In this document: positions 27,526 through 36,093 of the stretch, one piece after another | Layout of the letters: each line of letters starts with the position of its first letter | How positions within the stretch are numbered: position 1 is the stretch's first letter | Assembly: GCF_024808255.1 (NCBI RefSeq) | Contig: NZ_JANTYS010000010.1 | Span: forward strand, 166,206-230,205 | Direction: 5' to 3' | Length of the DNA stretch: 64,000 bases | From: Mucilaginibacter dorajii | GTDB lineage: Bacteria > Bacteroidota > Bacteroidia > Sphingobacteriales > Sphingobacteriaceae | Position numbers and translations under genes: made by a program | The notes under the pieces: generated by a model | Database searches by the model: none | Told to the model about the DNA's origin: nothing | Seen by the model: only the letters and a program-made list of their open reading frames with translations

Positions 27526-28050
27526 TCATCGTTGTGATAATTTTCTTTTTACCCTGTCTAACTGCTTTAAATGATGCTGCAAATGGATGCGGATAAACTT
27601 AAACCACTGCCCTGCATTTAACATTCCCAGGCGGGGATGTTTATACCTGCTTGTTTTGTTTGCCGCGGGTACAAGCGGCGAAATGGCTTCCATACGCTTA
27701 CGGCATTTGATGATAAGATTTTTGGCTTCCTCTTTAGTGATCTTTACCGCCGGCATTTTTTGGTTGACTACCGCAGGCGCGTTAGCCCGTGGAAACCGGC
27801 CGAACAACAGGAGTATCTTGCCGACCAGCGTAGTGCCCTTCTTGGTAGGTTCGCAGTTGTTATGGATGCAACGCTCCAACGCGATGGATGAGCCTAAAGT
27901 TGCCTGTAAAATATGGCTGTATACTTCGGCAAAGGACCATCCACCATCGGGCGGCGTTTGGACAAAAGCTTCATCGGTGATAACATCTAACCGTTCGCGA
28001 TAGTTATCAAGGGCCTCTTCAATGGCACGGCGTTCGTTGGCAATACTCAT
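27526..28050 (-). CDS. DinB family protein
   Basis: A 174-residue four-helix bundle protein of the DinB/YfiT superfamily. Seen: GGWSFAEVYSHILQAT with a metal-type His, and the C-terminal QWFKFIRIHLQHHLKQLDRVK with the paired histidines. Members are metal-dependent thiol transferases or of unknown role. It lies 8 nt downstream of hicA on the same strand, so it may be co-transcribed with the toxin-antitoxin pair. Confidence 0.8.
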   Translation of the reverse strand: MSIANERRAIEEALDNYRERLDVITDEAFVQTPPDGGWSFAEVYSHILQATLGSSIALERCIHNNCEPTKKGTTLVGKILLLFGRFPRANAPAVVNQKMPAVKITKEEAKNLIIKCRKRMEAISPLVPAANKTSRYKHPRLGMLNAGQWFKFIRIHLQHHLKQLDRVKRKLSQR

Positions 28051-28058
28051 AGTTGAGA

Positions 28059-28256
28059 TTATTTCAGATCAATTCCGGCTTGTTTGAGTATGCCGTGTAA
28101 TGTTCCCTTTTTTAACTCCTTAGCGTGCATCGGCACAACCGTTCTTTTCCCTGTTGTTCTGTTAATAAATATTTGATGACTCCCATTGGTTCGGGCAAGT
28201 TCAAACCCATGCGCCAAAAGAACAGAAACAATTTCTTTAGGAGCGTAAGACTTCAT
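28059..28256 (-). CDS. hicA: HicA family mRNA interferase toxin
   Basis: A 65-residue double-stranded-RNA-binding-fold toxin of a type II system. Seen: the catalytic His27 in TNGSHQIF and the closing KGTLHGILKQAGI block. HicA cleaves mRNA and tmRNA independently of the ribosome and is neutralised by HicB. Here hicB precedes it, with a 3-nt gap, a common reversed order that ensures antitoxin comes first. Confidence 0.9.
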   Translation of the reverse strand: MKSYAPKEIVSVLLAHGFELARTNGSHQIFINRTTGKRTVVPMHAKELKKGTLHGILKQAGIDLK

Positions 28257-28259
28257 TAT

Positions 28260-28487
28260 TTATGAAGCAAAGGTCAAAGAATACTCCAGGCTACGACTAT
28301 CATCCGGAACAGGTTCGCCCTCTTCCTCCAAAGTTTCTACATATAATGTGATCGCTTCTTTGGCCATAGCAATAGCTTCATCAATTGTTTCGCCCTGGGT
28401 AAAGCATCCTGGCAATGCGGGAACTGAAACGCTGAAACCACCCTCATCTTCGGGTGTTAGCAATATGCGGTATGTGCGTTGTGTCAT
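28260..28487 (-). CDS. hicB: HicB family antitoxin
   Basis: A 75-residue protein with the partially degraded RNase H-like HicB fold: YRILLTPEDEGGFSVSVPAL followed by PGCFTQGETIDEAIAMAKEA. It ends soon after this domain and has no visible helix-turn-helix or ribbon-helix-helix tail, so DNA-binding autoregulation may need a partner. Start at ATG 28487; a -7 promoter motif (TAAATTTG at 28491-28498) ends 3 nt before it. Confidence 0.9.
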   Translation of the reverse strand: MTQRTYRILLTPEDEGGFSVSVPALPGCFTQGETIDEAIAMAKEAITLYVETLEEEGEPVPDDSRSLEYSLTFAS

Positions 28488-28490
28488 ATA

Positions 28491-28498
28491 CAAATTTA
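28491..28498 (-). promoter_or_regulatory. -7 promoter motif (TAAATTTG) directly before hicB
   Basis: Exact TAnnTTTG match on the minus strand, ending 3 nt before the hicB ATG. Predicts a leaderless hicBA transcript. Confidence 0.5.
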
Positions 28499-28567
28499 AA
28501 CAAATATTTTCTTTTATATTGATAAACCATTCACACTAAGACGTCAATATTCATAATATCTCAATAC

Positions 28568-29269
28568 TTAAAACATCACGGTCAGCTCTTTCAAATGGGC
28601 TATCTGCGCAGGCACATCATTGGGCTTAGGCGCGTTGAAGGGGTTAAAATAAATAGCATCCATGCCAAAGTTAAGCGCGCCATAAATATCAGCTTCCAGG
28701 CTATCGCCTATCATCACACTTTCATGTTTGATGGCACCGGCAAGGTCAATGGCATGCTGAAAAATCGCCTTATCAGGCTTATTAACGCCTACATCCTCAG
28801 ATATAATGATGTTTTGAAAATACCCCGCAAGATTGGTACCGGCCACTTTAATACGGGTTGAATCTTTAAACCCGTTTGAGATGAGGTGTAATGTATATTT
28901 ATCCTGCAGATATGCCAAAGTTTCGTGCGCGTGCGGGAAAAGGTTAGTTTTTGTAGGGCATAGCTTTACATAAGCGTCTTCAAAATCAACAGGCATCAAG
29001 TCGGGGTGCAGGCCGAGATCTGTAAAGGTGCTTTTAAAGCGGGCATCACGTAACTCATCCTTAGTGATCTCGCCAATGTGATATTGCGCCCAAAGGCGAT
29101 GGTTATTGCGGGTATAGGTTTCAATGAATAAATCAGGACTGCTTAGACCAATATCAGCCAAACCGTGAATATGATAAAGCTCGTGCAGGGCTTCCTCTGC
29201 ATTTTTGTCAAAATCCCAGATAGTATGGTCAAGATCAAAGAAAATATGTTTTTTGGATGGATAGTTCAT
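28568..29269 (-). CDS. YjjG family noncanonical pyrimidine nucleotidase (HAD)
   Basis: A 233-residue HAD hydrolase. Motif I FFDLDHTIWDF (Asp12, Asp14), motif II HLISNGF, motif III Lys in NKPDKAIFQHA and motif IV MIGDSLEADIYGA are intact, with an alpha-helical cap after motif I. YjjG homologues dephosphorylate noncanonical pyrimidine nucleotides and protect DNA from incorporating them. A -7 motif (TAATTTTG at 29293-29300) lies 23 nt upstream of the start. Confidence 0.88.
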   Translation of the reverse strand: MNYPSKKHIFFDLDHTIWDFDKNAEEALHELYHIHGLADIGLSSPDLFIETYTRNNHRLWAQYHIGEITKDELRDARFKSTFTDLGLHPDLMPVDFEDAYVKLCPTKTNLFPHAHETLAYLQDKYTLHLISNGFKDSTRIKVAGTNLAGYFQNIIISEDVGVNKPDKAIFQHAIDLAGAIKHESVMIGDSLEADIYGALNFGMDAIYFNPFNAPKPNDVPAQIAHLKELTVMF

Positions 29270-29398
29270 TTTTGAGCGCTGGTATTATTGCTCAAAATTA
29301 AACTATTGAGGGCTAAATCCGAACCAACTTGTTAAAACAAGGCACGATCACTAAATAAATATATCTTGACATTCACGAACACTTCATTTGAGATAAAC

Positions 29399-29437
29399 AA
29401 AAGGCAGCCTTGCCAAAACCTGGAGAACTGCCTTTTT
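29399..29437 (-). terminator. Probable rho-independent terminator of the MBL-fold gene
   Basis: Stem AAGGCAG / CTGCCTT with a 20-nt loop, flanked by T-rich sequence on both strands; about 20 nt after the stop codon of the MBL-fold gene. Confidence 0.7.
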
Positions 29438-29457
29438 ATTGATGTTTTTACAGCAGA

Positions 29458-30441
29458 TTACCGCCCGCTCACATAAGTACTGTAATTGGCCGGCACCCAT
29501 TCATATTTTGATCCATCCGCTTTTAAATGCCCTATACCAGGGAACGAAACGTGATCTGATGCTATCCAGTACCCGTTTTTTGCAGCATCGGCAAAGGCTT
29601 TTTTGCGGGTTGCGGCGGCGGCCTTAGGATCAACATCGTAAACAATAGTTACCGATGGATCTGCTAATTGCACAGCGGCGGCATGCATAATATCACCCCA
29701 GAAAACCATTTTTTGCCCTTTGCTTTCCAAAACGTAAAAAGTATGCCCCGGCGTGTGACCAGCAGCGGCAATTGGTTTAATGTCGGGAAATAATTCCTGA
29801 TTATAGTCAAACGATTTCACTTTGCCCGCCTTAAGATATGGGCCCACCGTAGCTTCGGCATAAGCAAAGTATGGCTTTAATGCTTCTGGCGCATTGGCTT
29901 TACTTTTTTGGGTAAACCAAAAGTCAACTTCGGGTTTGCTGAGGTAAATGGTGGCATTGGGAAATACCATTTTATCACCATCCATTAAACCGCCGGTGTG
30001 ATCTATGTGCGCATGGGTTATCAAAATCGCGTCAATCTGTTCGGGCTTATAGCCTACGGCAAGCAAGCTTTTTGTTAACAACCCAAGCGTTGGGCCATAA
30101 TTACCGGCTGTGCCTGCATCAACCAATATCAGTTTACCATTTGCTTTAATGAGGTAAGCATTTACCGAAGTTTCTACCGTGGTGGGCAGGTAATTGGCAG
30201 TGAGCAGGTGGGTAATTTCACCGGGCTGTGTATTAGTTAACAGCTTGGGTAACTCCTGGGGTATGGTACCATCTGATAGGGCGATAACTTCAAAATCGCC
30301 AACCTGCATGCGGTAGTACCCCGCTTGCGCTATTGCATTAGCTGTTTGCGCCGAAACAGTATGGTAAGACAATGATAAAAGGCCCAGGCTGGTAGCAAGT
30401 GTAAATGCCGGGCGTAAGATTAATTTAATTGAGCGTTTCAT
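29458..30441 (-). CDS. Secreted metallo-beta-lactamase-fold hydrolase
   Basis: About 327 residues from ATG 30441 with a signal peptide ending VSAQ. The zinc site motif THAHIDHTGG (HxHxDH), the second-site block AGHTPGHTFYV, WGDIMHAA and ASDHVSFPGIGHL are present, the layout of the MBL class that contains lactonases such as AHL-degrading and YtnP-like enzymes. Substrate unknown. The Crp/Fnr-type regulator gene ends 94 nt upstream on the same strand, so regulation by it is likely. Confidence 0.85.
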   Translation of the reverse strand: MKRSIKLILRPAFTLATSLGLLSLSYHTVSAQTANAIAQAGYYRMQVGDFEVIALSDGTIPQELPKLLTNTQPGEITHLLTANYLPTTVETSVNAYLIKANGKLILVDAGTAGNYGPTLGLLTKSLLAVGYKPEQIDAILITHAHIDHTGGLMDGDKMVFPNATIYLSKPEVDFWFTQKSKANAPEALKPYFAYAEATVGPYLKAGKVKSFDYNQELFPDIKPIAAAGHTPGHTFYVLESKGQKMVFWGDIMHAAAVQLADPSVTIVYDVDPKAAAATRKKAFADAAKNGYWIASDHVSFPGIGHLKADGSKYEWVPANYSTYVSGR

Positions 30442-30535
30442 TTTATAATTATTTATAAAACAAAACTCCCCAATTGGTCGACCCCGACGAAGGACAATTG
30501 TCACTTTGATTTTGTGACAATTGTCACTTCAGGAA

Positions 30536-31132
30536 TTATAAAGCATAAAGCCTGCTTAGCGTTTCCCTTGATACGCCCAGGTATGATGCTATAAATGATT
30601 TTGGGATACGATTATATAAATGCGGGTATTGCTGGATAAAGCTTTCGTAACGTTTTTTGGCATTGCCCATGATCATCATTTGCAACCGCTTTTGCAGCGA
30701 GTTGTAGCCCCAGTTGGCTTTTACGGATAAAAAATGCTCGTACTTCCACATTTCGGCACCCAGCTTTTCGCGATTTTCGAGGGTGATGCCCAGCACTTCG
30801 CAATCTTCCAGGCAATCTACATTGATGGTGGCTGCCGATTTTTTAAAATAGGCTTCCCTATCCGTTACCCACCAATCTTCCACAGCAAACTGGTAAATAA
30901 ACTCTTTACCGGTATCCTCATCGGCCACGTAAGCCTTAAGGCAACCCTTCATTACAAAATAATCATACTTTACATGATCGCCCTGCTGCACCAGGAAAGC
31001 GTGTTTTTTTAGTTTCTTAACTACAAAATGCGATAATATATAGGCAAACTCCTCGTCAGATATGGGGCTGATGGCGTCTATTTGATCTTTGAGTAAATGC
31101 TGCACAACAATGGGGTTATTTATGGGAAGCAA
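30536..31132 (-). CDS. Crp/Fnr family transcriptional regulator
   Basis: A 198-residue protein: cyclic-nucleotide-binding-like N-terminal domain (HAFLVQQGDHVKYDYFVMKG, then FIYQFAVEDWWV) and a C-terminal winged helix ending ASYLGVSRETLSRLYAL. The start is TTG at 31132 (a GTG 9 codons later is possible). A TAAATTTG -7 motif ends 4 nt before the TTG. It is probably co-transcribed with, and regulates, the secreted MBL-fold enzyme gene that follows. Confidence 0.85.
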   Translation of the reverse strand: MLPINNPIVVQHLLKDQIDAISPISDEEFAYILSHFVVKKLKKHAFLVQQGDHVKYDYFVMKGCLKAYVADEDTGKEFIYQFAVEDWWVTDREAYFKKSAATINVDCLEDCEVLGITLENREKLGAEMWKYEHFLSVKANWGYNSLQKRLQMMIMGNAKKRYESFIQQYPHLYNRIPKSFIASYLGVSRETLSRLYAL

Positions 31133-31136
31133 AATA

Positions 31137-31144
31137 CAAATTTA
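31137..31144 (-). promoter_or_regulatory. -7 promoter motif (TAAATTTG) of the Crp-like gene
   Basis: Exact TAnnTTTG match on the minus strand, 4 nt before the TTG start; leaderless geometry. Confidence 0.5.
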
Positions 31145-31262
31145 GCCGGGTTTATACTGTTGGGCAAATGAACGATGTTAAAGCCTCGCCAACTTTAGAT
31201 TTTTTTAAATGAATTTATTCGTTGCTGTTGACTTTAGTCAATGGTAAAAGAGAACATCGTTG

Positions 31263-31311
31263 CGGGCTTTAGCCCAATTATTCAAGCGAAATTTTGGCTA
31301 AAGCCCCTCAC
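31263..31311. repeat. Inverted repeat GGGCTTTAGCC downstream of the MFS gene
   Basis: Arms GGGCTTTAGCC and GGCTAAAGCCC around a 26-nt AT-rich loop. Could act as a terminator, but it has no T-run on the minus strand; may be a palindromic repeat like the others. Confidence 0.5.
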
Positions 31312-31378
31312 ATTTCAGCCAGTATCCCGTTGACTAAGTCTACGGCAATGATCTATCACAATCAAATTTAAACACCCC

Positions 31379-32938
31379 TTAATGCGCGTCCGGGATCTCT
31401 ATTTTACCCACCTTAACAACAGGCCTGCGTTTAATGGTAATTACCACCAACGGAATGCACAGCGCATTTAAGATAGCCAATAGCAAAAAGGCATCCATAT
31501 AGCTTAACAAAAATGTTTGTCGTACTACTGTGCGTTCCAATGCCTCGATAGATTGCTGTACCGCATGCAGGTAATTGGCACCATGCGCCATAAAGTTACG
31601 AACAAAGGATTGCCGGCGTTGCAGCGTAATAGCATCAGATGCTGTAACGTGCGTAATTAAAGCTGTACGGTTAATAGCTTCGCGATGCGCGATGTAGGTA
31701 TTGGTAAGCGCTATGCCAAACGAGCCTCCCATTTGCCTCATCATGTTATTTAACGACGCGCCCTGCGGGATATCTGCCGGTTTTAGATCTGAAACTGCCA
31801 GCGCCGTAAGCGGCACGATGAGTAAGGCCGCACCAAGTCCCCGGAAGATGAGTGCCAGCAGAAAATTGGCATCGCCCGATTCGAGGTTATTACGCGACAT
31901 CATAAAACCAAAGGCCGCCGTTAAGCCAAAGCCGCAAATGATAAGGTACTGCGGGCGAATACCATTTTGCAGCATCTTACCCAAAAACGGCGAGATGAGT
32001 GCCGCCATCATAGTACCCGGCAACAGGATGGTTCCTGTTTGAAAAGCAGTGTACCCGATGATGCGCTGTGTATAAAGCGGAAAAACAAACAGCGCGCTAA
32101 GCAAACCGAAACCTAACACAAACGTCATGATGGCCGATATAGCCAGCGTACCGCTCTTGAGTACTTTAAGATTGATCACCGGATTATCGATAGAAAGCTG
32201 ACGCCAAACCAGCAGCAGCAAGCTGATCACCGAAATTGCGGTTAGCGCAACAATGTAATTGGCGGCAAACCAATCGTCGGTTTGGCCGCGCTCCAATACC
32301 ACCTGTAAGGAGCCTATCCCCGCAATGAGCAGCAGGATGCCCCACCAGTCTATTGATTTTTGAACCGTTGGCTTAGGCGTATCCCGCAGGTAGATAAAGG
32401 ACAGGAAAGCTGCCAGCAGGCCTATCGGGATGTTTACGTTAAAGATCCATTGCCATTGATAGTTATCTACGATATAGCCGCCTAACACCGGCCCAATTGA
32501 GGGGCCTACAATAATACCGAGGCTAAAAATGCCGCTTGCCAGTCCGCGTTCTTTAACAGAAAAGGTTTCAAACAAAATAGCTTGCGAGGTTGATAGCAAA
32601 GCCCCGCCACCAATACCCTGGCAAAACCTGAAAAACACCAGTTCCCAAAGGTTAGTAGAAAACCCACAACAGGCTGATGCGGCTGTAAATAAAAGTATGG
32701 AACCTATATAATATTGCTTGCGACCAAAGGTTTGGGCCAAAAAGCTGGTCATGGGGATGATGATCACATTGGCAATAGCGTACGAGGTGATCACCCATGC
32801 AGTATCCTCCAACGTTGAACCCAGGTTACCGCTCATGGTATTGATAGATACGTTTACAATGGTTGTATCTATCAACTCAATAATTGTAGATGTTATAATG
32901 GTTATTACGATGATCCATTTCCTGAAACCTGTCTCCAT
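31379..32938 (-). CDS. DHA2 family MFS multidrug efflux transporter (EmrB-like)
   Basis: A 519-residue transporter with about 14 hydrophobic helices. The DHA2 signature appears at the start (ELIDTTIVNVSINTMSGNLG and the following WVITSYAIANVIIIP) together with GIGGGALLSTSQAI and GIIVGPSIGPVLGGYIV (antiporter motif C). No membrane-fusion or TolC-type partner is in the window, although many EmrB proteins need one. It is divergent from an AraC regulator; a -7 motif (TACTTTTG, 32959-32966) lies 20 nt upstream. Confidence 0.92.
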   Translation of the reverse strand: METGFRKWIIVITIITSTIIELIDTTIVNVSINTMSGNLGSTLEDTAWVITSYAIANVIIIPMTSFLAQTFGRKQYYIGSILLFTAASACCGFSTNLWELVFFRFCQGIGGGALLSTSQAILFETFSVKERGLASGIFSLGIIVGPSIGPVLGGYIVDNYQWQWIFNVNIPIGLLAAFLSFIYLRDTPKPTVQKSIDWWGILLLIAGIGSLQVVLERGQTDDWFAANYIVALTAISVISLLLLVWRQLSIDNPVINLKVLKSGTLAISAIMTFVLGFGLLSALFVFPLYTQRIIGYTAFQTGTILLPGTMMAALISPFLGKMLQNGIRPQYLIICGFGLTAAFGFMMSRNNLESGDANFLLALIFRGLGAALLIVPLTALAVSDLKPADIPQGASLNNMMRQMGGSFGIALTNTYIAHREAINRTALITHVTASDAITLQRRQSFVRNFMAHGANYLHAVQQSIEALERTVVRQTFLLSYMDAFLLLAILNALCIPLVVITIKRRPVVKVGKIEIPDAH

Positions 32939-32958
32939 AAAATCAAAAATTTACCCGA

Positions 32959-32966
32959 CAAAAGTA
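32959..32966 (-). promoter_or_regulatory. -7 promoter motif (TACTTTTG) of the MFS gene
   Basis: Exact TAnnTTTG match on the minus strand, with TTTG (CAAA at 32973-32976 on the plus strand) further upstream as a possible -33 partner. Confidence 0.45.
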
Positions 32967-33148
32967 GAGCGACAAACAAGGGAGCTGTTTATAATATTCA
33001 AGCAGATATTTATAATTTTCAAACACCGGAAAATCGAAAAGTATTAAATCAAACCAATTTTACTTTTAAAAGACAAAACATACACTACAAATCAATTATC
33101 AACTTATAATAATCAAACATATCACTTGCAGTAAAAACATAACGTCAT

Positions 33149-33156
33149 TAACTTTA
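33149..33156 (+). promoter_or_regulatory. Near-match -7 motif (TAACTTTA) directly before AraC gene
   Basis: 7 of 8 positions of TAnnTTTG, ending 4 nt before the ATG at 33161. Confidence 0.35.
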
Positions 33157-33160
33157 CCTT

Positions 33161-34069
33161 ATGGTACGATTAGAAACCCTTGAGCAGTTTTACGCACGGC
33201 ATTACGCCGGTAAATACCAGCCTGCAAATAATGCAGGACAAGGCCACTTTAATGTGTTTTTGAGAGCCTGCAGCCAAAAAACACCGTTAAGCCGAAGGGA
33301 CTTTTACAAAGTGGCCCTGGTAATTGGCAACGGCATTATGCATTATGAAGACAGGCAAGTAGTTATTGAACGCCCGGCCCTGGTATTTACAGGTCCGCAG
33401 GTGCCATCATCATGGGAACCTACATCTGACGAGCAAAGTGGCTGGTTCTGTTTATTTACCCAGGCCTTTATTGAAAACCAGGAGAACAAGTATGCCATAC
33501 AGGATTTCTCCTTGTTTAAAGCAGGCGGTAATCATGTTATTTTTTTAAACGACAAGCAACTGGCATTTCTTTCGGCCACGATGCAGCAAATGATGGAAGA
33601 GATGGGTTCCGATTATGTAAACAAATACGATCTGCTGCGCAGCTACCTGCGCATTTTAATGCATGAAGCTTTGAAAATTGAACCAATGCCTTTGGTTGAA
33701 AAAACAATAGGTCCTGCCACCAGGATCACAACCTTGTTTTTTGAACTTTTAGAGCGACAGTTTCCTATTGACTCGCCAGACCATGCCCTGAAGCTAAAAA
33801 CGGCCAATGATTACGCCGAAAGCTTATCGGTACATACCAACCATTTAAACCGATCTGTTAAAGAGATCACCGGCAAAACCACCACCCAGCATATTTGCGA
33901 CAGGGTTTTAAAAGAAGCCCAGGCCCTGTTAAAACATACCGACTGGAACATTGCCCAGGTGGCCAATGCCCTTGGCTTTGAAGAACCAGCTTATTTTACC
34001 AACTTTTTCAAAAAGCATACAGGTGCCGCGCCGGGTGTTTCGAGGCATGCTACCGCTTTAAGTTCATAA
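33161..34069 (+). CDS. AraC family regulator, pair-1 member
   Basis: A 302-residue regulator with an N-terminal ligand or dimerisation domain (GQGHFNVFLRACSQKT ... FYKVALVIGNGIMHYED) and a C-terminal double helix-turn-helix (about 200-300; WNIAQVANALGFEEPAYFTNFFKKHTGAAPG). It resembles the AraC protein at 42780-43688 in both halves (shared FYxR, GHFNVF, RIxxLFxELLERQFP and TTxxI words). It is divergent from the DHA2 pump, which it probably controls, and is followed by an SDR reductase. Confidence 0.9.
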   Translation: MVRLETLEQFYARHYAGKYQPANNAGQGHFNVFLRACSQKTPLSRRDFYKVALVIGNGIMHYEDRQVVIERPALVFTGPQVPSSWEPTSDEQSGWFCLFTQAFIENQENKYAIQDFSLFKAGGNHVIFLNDKQLAFLSATMQQMMEEMGSDYVNKYDLLRSYLRILMHEALKIEPMPLVEKTIGPATRITTLFFELLERQFPIDSPDHALKLKTANDYAESLSVHTNHLNRSVKEITGKTTTQHICDRVLKEAQALLKHTDWNIAQVANALGFEEPAYFTNFFKKHTGAAPGVSRHATALSS

Positions 34070-34113
34070 TGCACCGTTTCCGTTTTTCTGACTACATCAT
34101 TTGCGCTTTTGGC

Positions 34114-34121
34114 TACTTTTG
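34114..34121 (+). promoter_or_regulatory. -7 promoter motif (TACTTTTG) of the SDR gene
   Basis: Exact TAnnTTTG match 45 nt upstream of the SDR start. Confidence 0.4.
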
Positions 34122-34166
34122 GGAGTTACGTAATGCTGAACTTTGCTTTACAAAATTTAGCAAACC

Positions 34167-34907
34167 ATGGAAAACGGAATTAAAAATAAAGTAATAGCCA
34201 TTACCGGTGCCAGCAGTGGCATTGGTGAGGCTATAGCGATACAATTTGCCCAGCAAGGAGCCAAAGTAGTACTTGGAGCACGCAGACTTGACAGGCTTAA
34301 AGCACTTGCCGAAAAGATAATACAAGCAGGCGGCGAGGCCAGTTACATAATAACCGATGTTAAAAAGCGCGGTGACCTGCAAAACCTGGTTAAGTTGGCC
34401 TGTGACAGGTATGGCAAACTGGATGTGATGATCAATAACGCGGGCATCAGTCACCTTTCGTTGATAGATAAATTGCAGGTGGAAGACTGGGAAGAAATGA
34501 TAGACGTAAACCTTAAAGGAACCTTATATGGCATAGCGGCGGCTTTACCTGTTTTCAGGCAACAAGGATCGGGGCATATCATCAATATTATTTCAACATC
34601 GGGCTTAAGGATAGTGCCATTGCAGGGCGTTTATGCAGGCACCAAAAACGCGGTGCGCACCATTACAGAAGCATTACGACAGGAAGCAGGTCCAAATTTA
34701 CGCGTGACGGGTATTTCGCCGGGCTTTGTACAAACCGAACTTGCCGATCATATGAAAGATGAAAACATCCGCGCGGCCATCAAACAAAAAGCAGCACAGA
34801 TTGCCATTTCGCCTAATGATATCGCTGCGGCAGTAAGTTATGCCATCAATCAGCCGGCCAATGTTGATGTGGGTGATATGGTGATCAGACCTACAGCACA
34901 GGATTGA
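34167..34907 (+). CDS. SDR family NAD(P)-dependent oxidoreductase
   Basis: A 246-residue classical short-chain dehydrogenase: cofactor motif TGASSGIGEA near residue 14, NNAG, catalytic Ser in ISTSG and Tyr/Lys in YAGTKNA. The C-terminus (ADHMKDENIRAAIKQKAAQ) resembles reductases described as oxidoreductases of unknown substrate. It lies between two AraC genes in the regulator-rich region, on the same strand, and may be under control of the first. Confidence 0.9.
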   Translation: MENGIKNKVIAITGASSGIGEAIAIQFAQQGAKVVLGARRLDRLKALAEKIIQAGGEASYIITDVKKRGDLQNLVKLACDRYGKLDVMINNAGISHLSLIDKLQVEDWEEMIDVNLKGTLYGIAAALPVFRQQGSGHIINIISTSGLRIVPLQGVYAGTKNAVRTITEALRQEAGPNLRVTGISPGFVQTELADHMKDENIRAAIKQKAAQIAISPNDIAAAVSYAINQPANVDVGDMVIRPTAQD

Positions 34908-34925
34908 TGATACCCCAACTTTTAA

Positions 34926-35024
34926 TGTAGAGACGCATCACATGCTTCTGTCGCTGTACAGGGCGAATTGTTATTTGAGCATATTTGATTTGCATGCGGG
35001 AGATACATGTGGTGCCTCTCTACA
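34926..35024. repeat. Palindromic element, family F (99 bp)
   Basis: Begins TGTAGAGACGCATCACATGC, has an internal TACAGGGCGAATT, and ends with ATGTGGTGCCTCTCTACA as the inverted arm. It lies just ahead of an AraC gene and misleadingly extends its open frame. Part of the sequence recurs at 16591-16634. Confidence 0.7.
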
Positions 35025-35061
35025 AAATTTGTTTAAATTTAAACATCTGTTACCATCGAAA

Positions 35062-35976
35062 ATGAAAACACCCGGCCAGGAACCATTGGTATTTAATAGC
35101 ATATCTGCTTTAATGAGGCGACTGGAACAACCGGCCCCAACGCATCCGCTTGTGGCGCTGTTGAACTACGACGAAGTAAAATTGACTCTGGCCGATGCGG
35201 GCGGGAAATTCCTGCTTGGTTTTTATAAGATCTCTTTTAAATCCAATTTTAAAGGGCAGGTAAAATACGGACAAGGCTATTATGATTTTGAGGAAGGCGG
35301 GATGGCTTTTTTAGCACCCAACCAACTGGTCAGCATGTCGGCCGAAGAAAGCGCCTACCAGGGCTATGCACTGTTTTTTCACCCGGACCTGATCAGGAAT
35401 TATCAACTGGGAAAAAACATTCAGCAATATGGTTTCTTCTCCTATGCCGTTACCGAGGCATTGTTTTTATCTAATAAAGAAAAGAAGGTAATCGCTACAC
35501 TCTTTGAAGCCATTGCAATAGAACTTGAAAACAACATAGATCATTTTAGCCAGGATGTATTGGTATCGCAAATTGAGCTACTGCTTAACCATAGCAACCG
35601 TTTTTATAACCGGCAGTTCATCACCCGTAAAAACGTTTACAACAATATAATCGGCAAAATGGACGCGTATCTCGCCAACCGGTTTCAACCTAAAGTCTCA
35701 TTAACCGGACTGCCAACCGTACAGGAGGTATCAGATCACCTACAGGTTTCGCCAAGGTATTTAACAGATATGCTCAAATCGCTCACCGGCCAAAGCACCC
35801 AGCAACACATCCATAACCGGCTTATTGAAAAAGCGAAGGAGGTGTTAGGTAATAGTAACCTTACCATTGCCCAAATAGCTTATGAACTGGGCTTTGAGCA
35901 TCCGCAATCATTTAATAAACTTTTTAAGCGCAGTACCAATTTATCGCCCAATGAATTCAGGCGGTCTTTTAATTAG
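35062..35976 (+). CDS. AraC family regulator, pair-2 member
   Basis: About 304 residues from ATG 35062 (MKTPGQEPLVFNS). The upstream frame extends into the family F repeat, and the paralogue at 38938 also starts at this point, so the longer version is rejected. N-terminal ligand domain (FYKISFKSNFKGQVKYG, then FLAPNQLVSM), C-terminal double HTH ending AYELGFEHPQSFNKLFKR. Most similar to the AraC protein at 38938 (shared LTGQSTQQHIH). Confidence 0.9.
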   Translation: MKTPGQEPLVFNSISALMRRLEQPAPTHPLVALLNYDEVKLTLADAGGKFLLGFYKISFKSNFKGQVKYGQGYYDFEEGGMAFLAPNQLVSMSAEESAYQGYALFFHPDLIRNYQLGKNIQQYGFFSYAVTEALFLSNKEKKVIATLFEAIAIELENNIDHFSQDVLVSQIELLLNHSNRFYNRQFITRKNVYNNIIGKMDAYLANRFQPKVSLTGLPTVQEVSDHLQVSPRYLTDMLKSLTGQSTQQHIHNRLIEKAKEVLGNSNLTIAQIAYELGFEHPQSFNKLFKRSTNLSPNEFRRSFN

Positions 35977-36093
35977 CCGATTATCTAACTATCCTAAACT
36001 CATTCATCGGTAAAACGCTGTAATTAAAGGCTACGAAACCTGCGTTAGTCTAAAAGCTAAAAAACATCTACTGGGAATGTTCAATTTAGCCCG

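Noticed and set aside
34942..35061. Longer N-terminus for the AraC gene at 35062
   Set aside because: The extra 40 codons lie in a palindromic repeat (34926-35024) and are absent in the paralogue at 38938.
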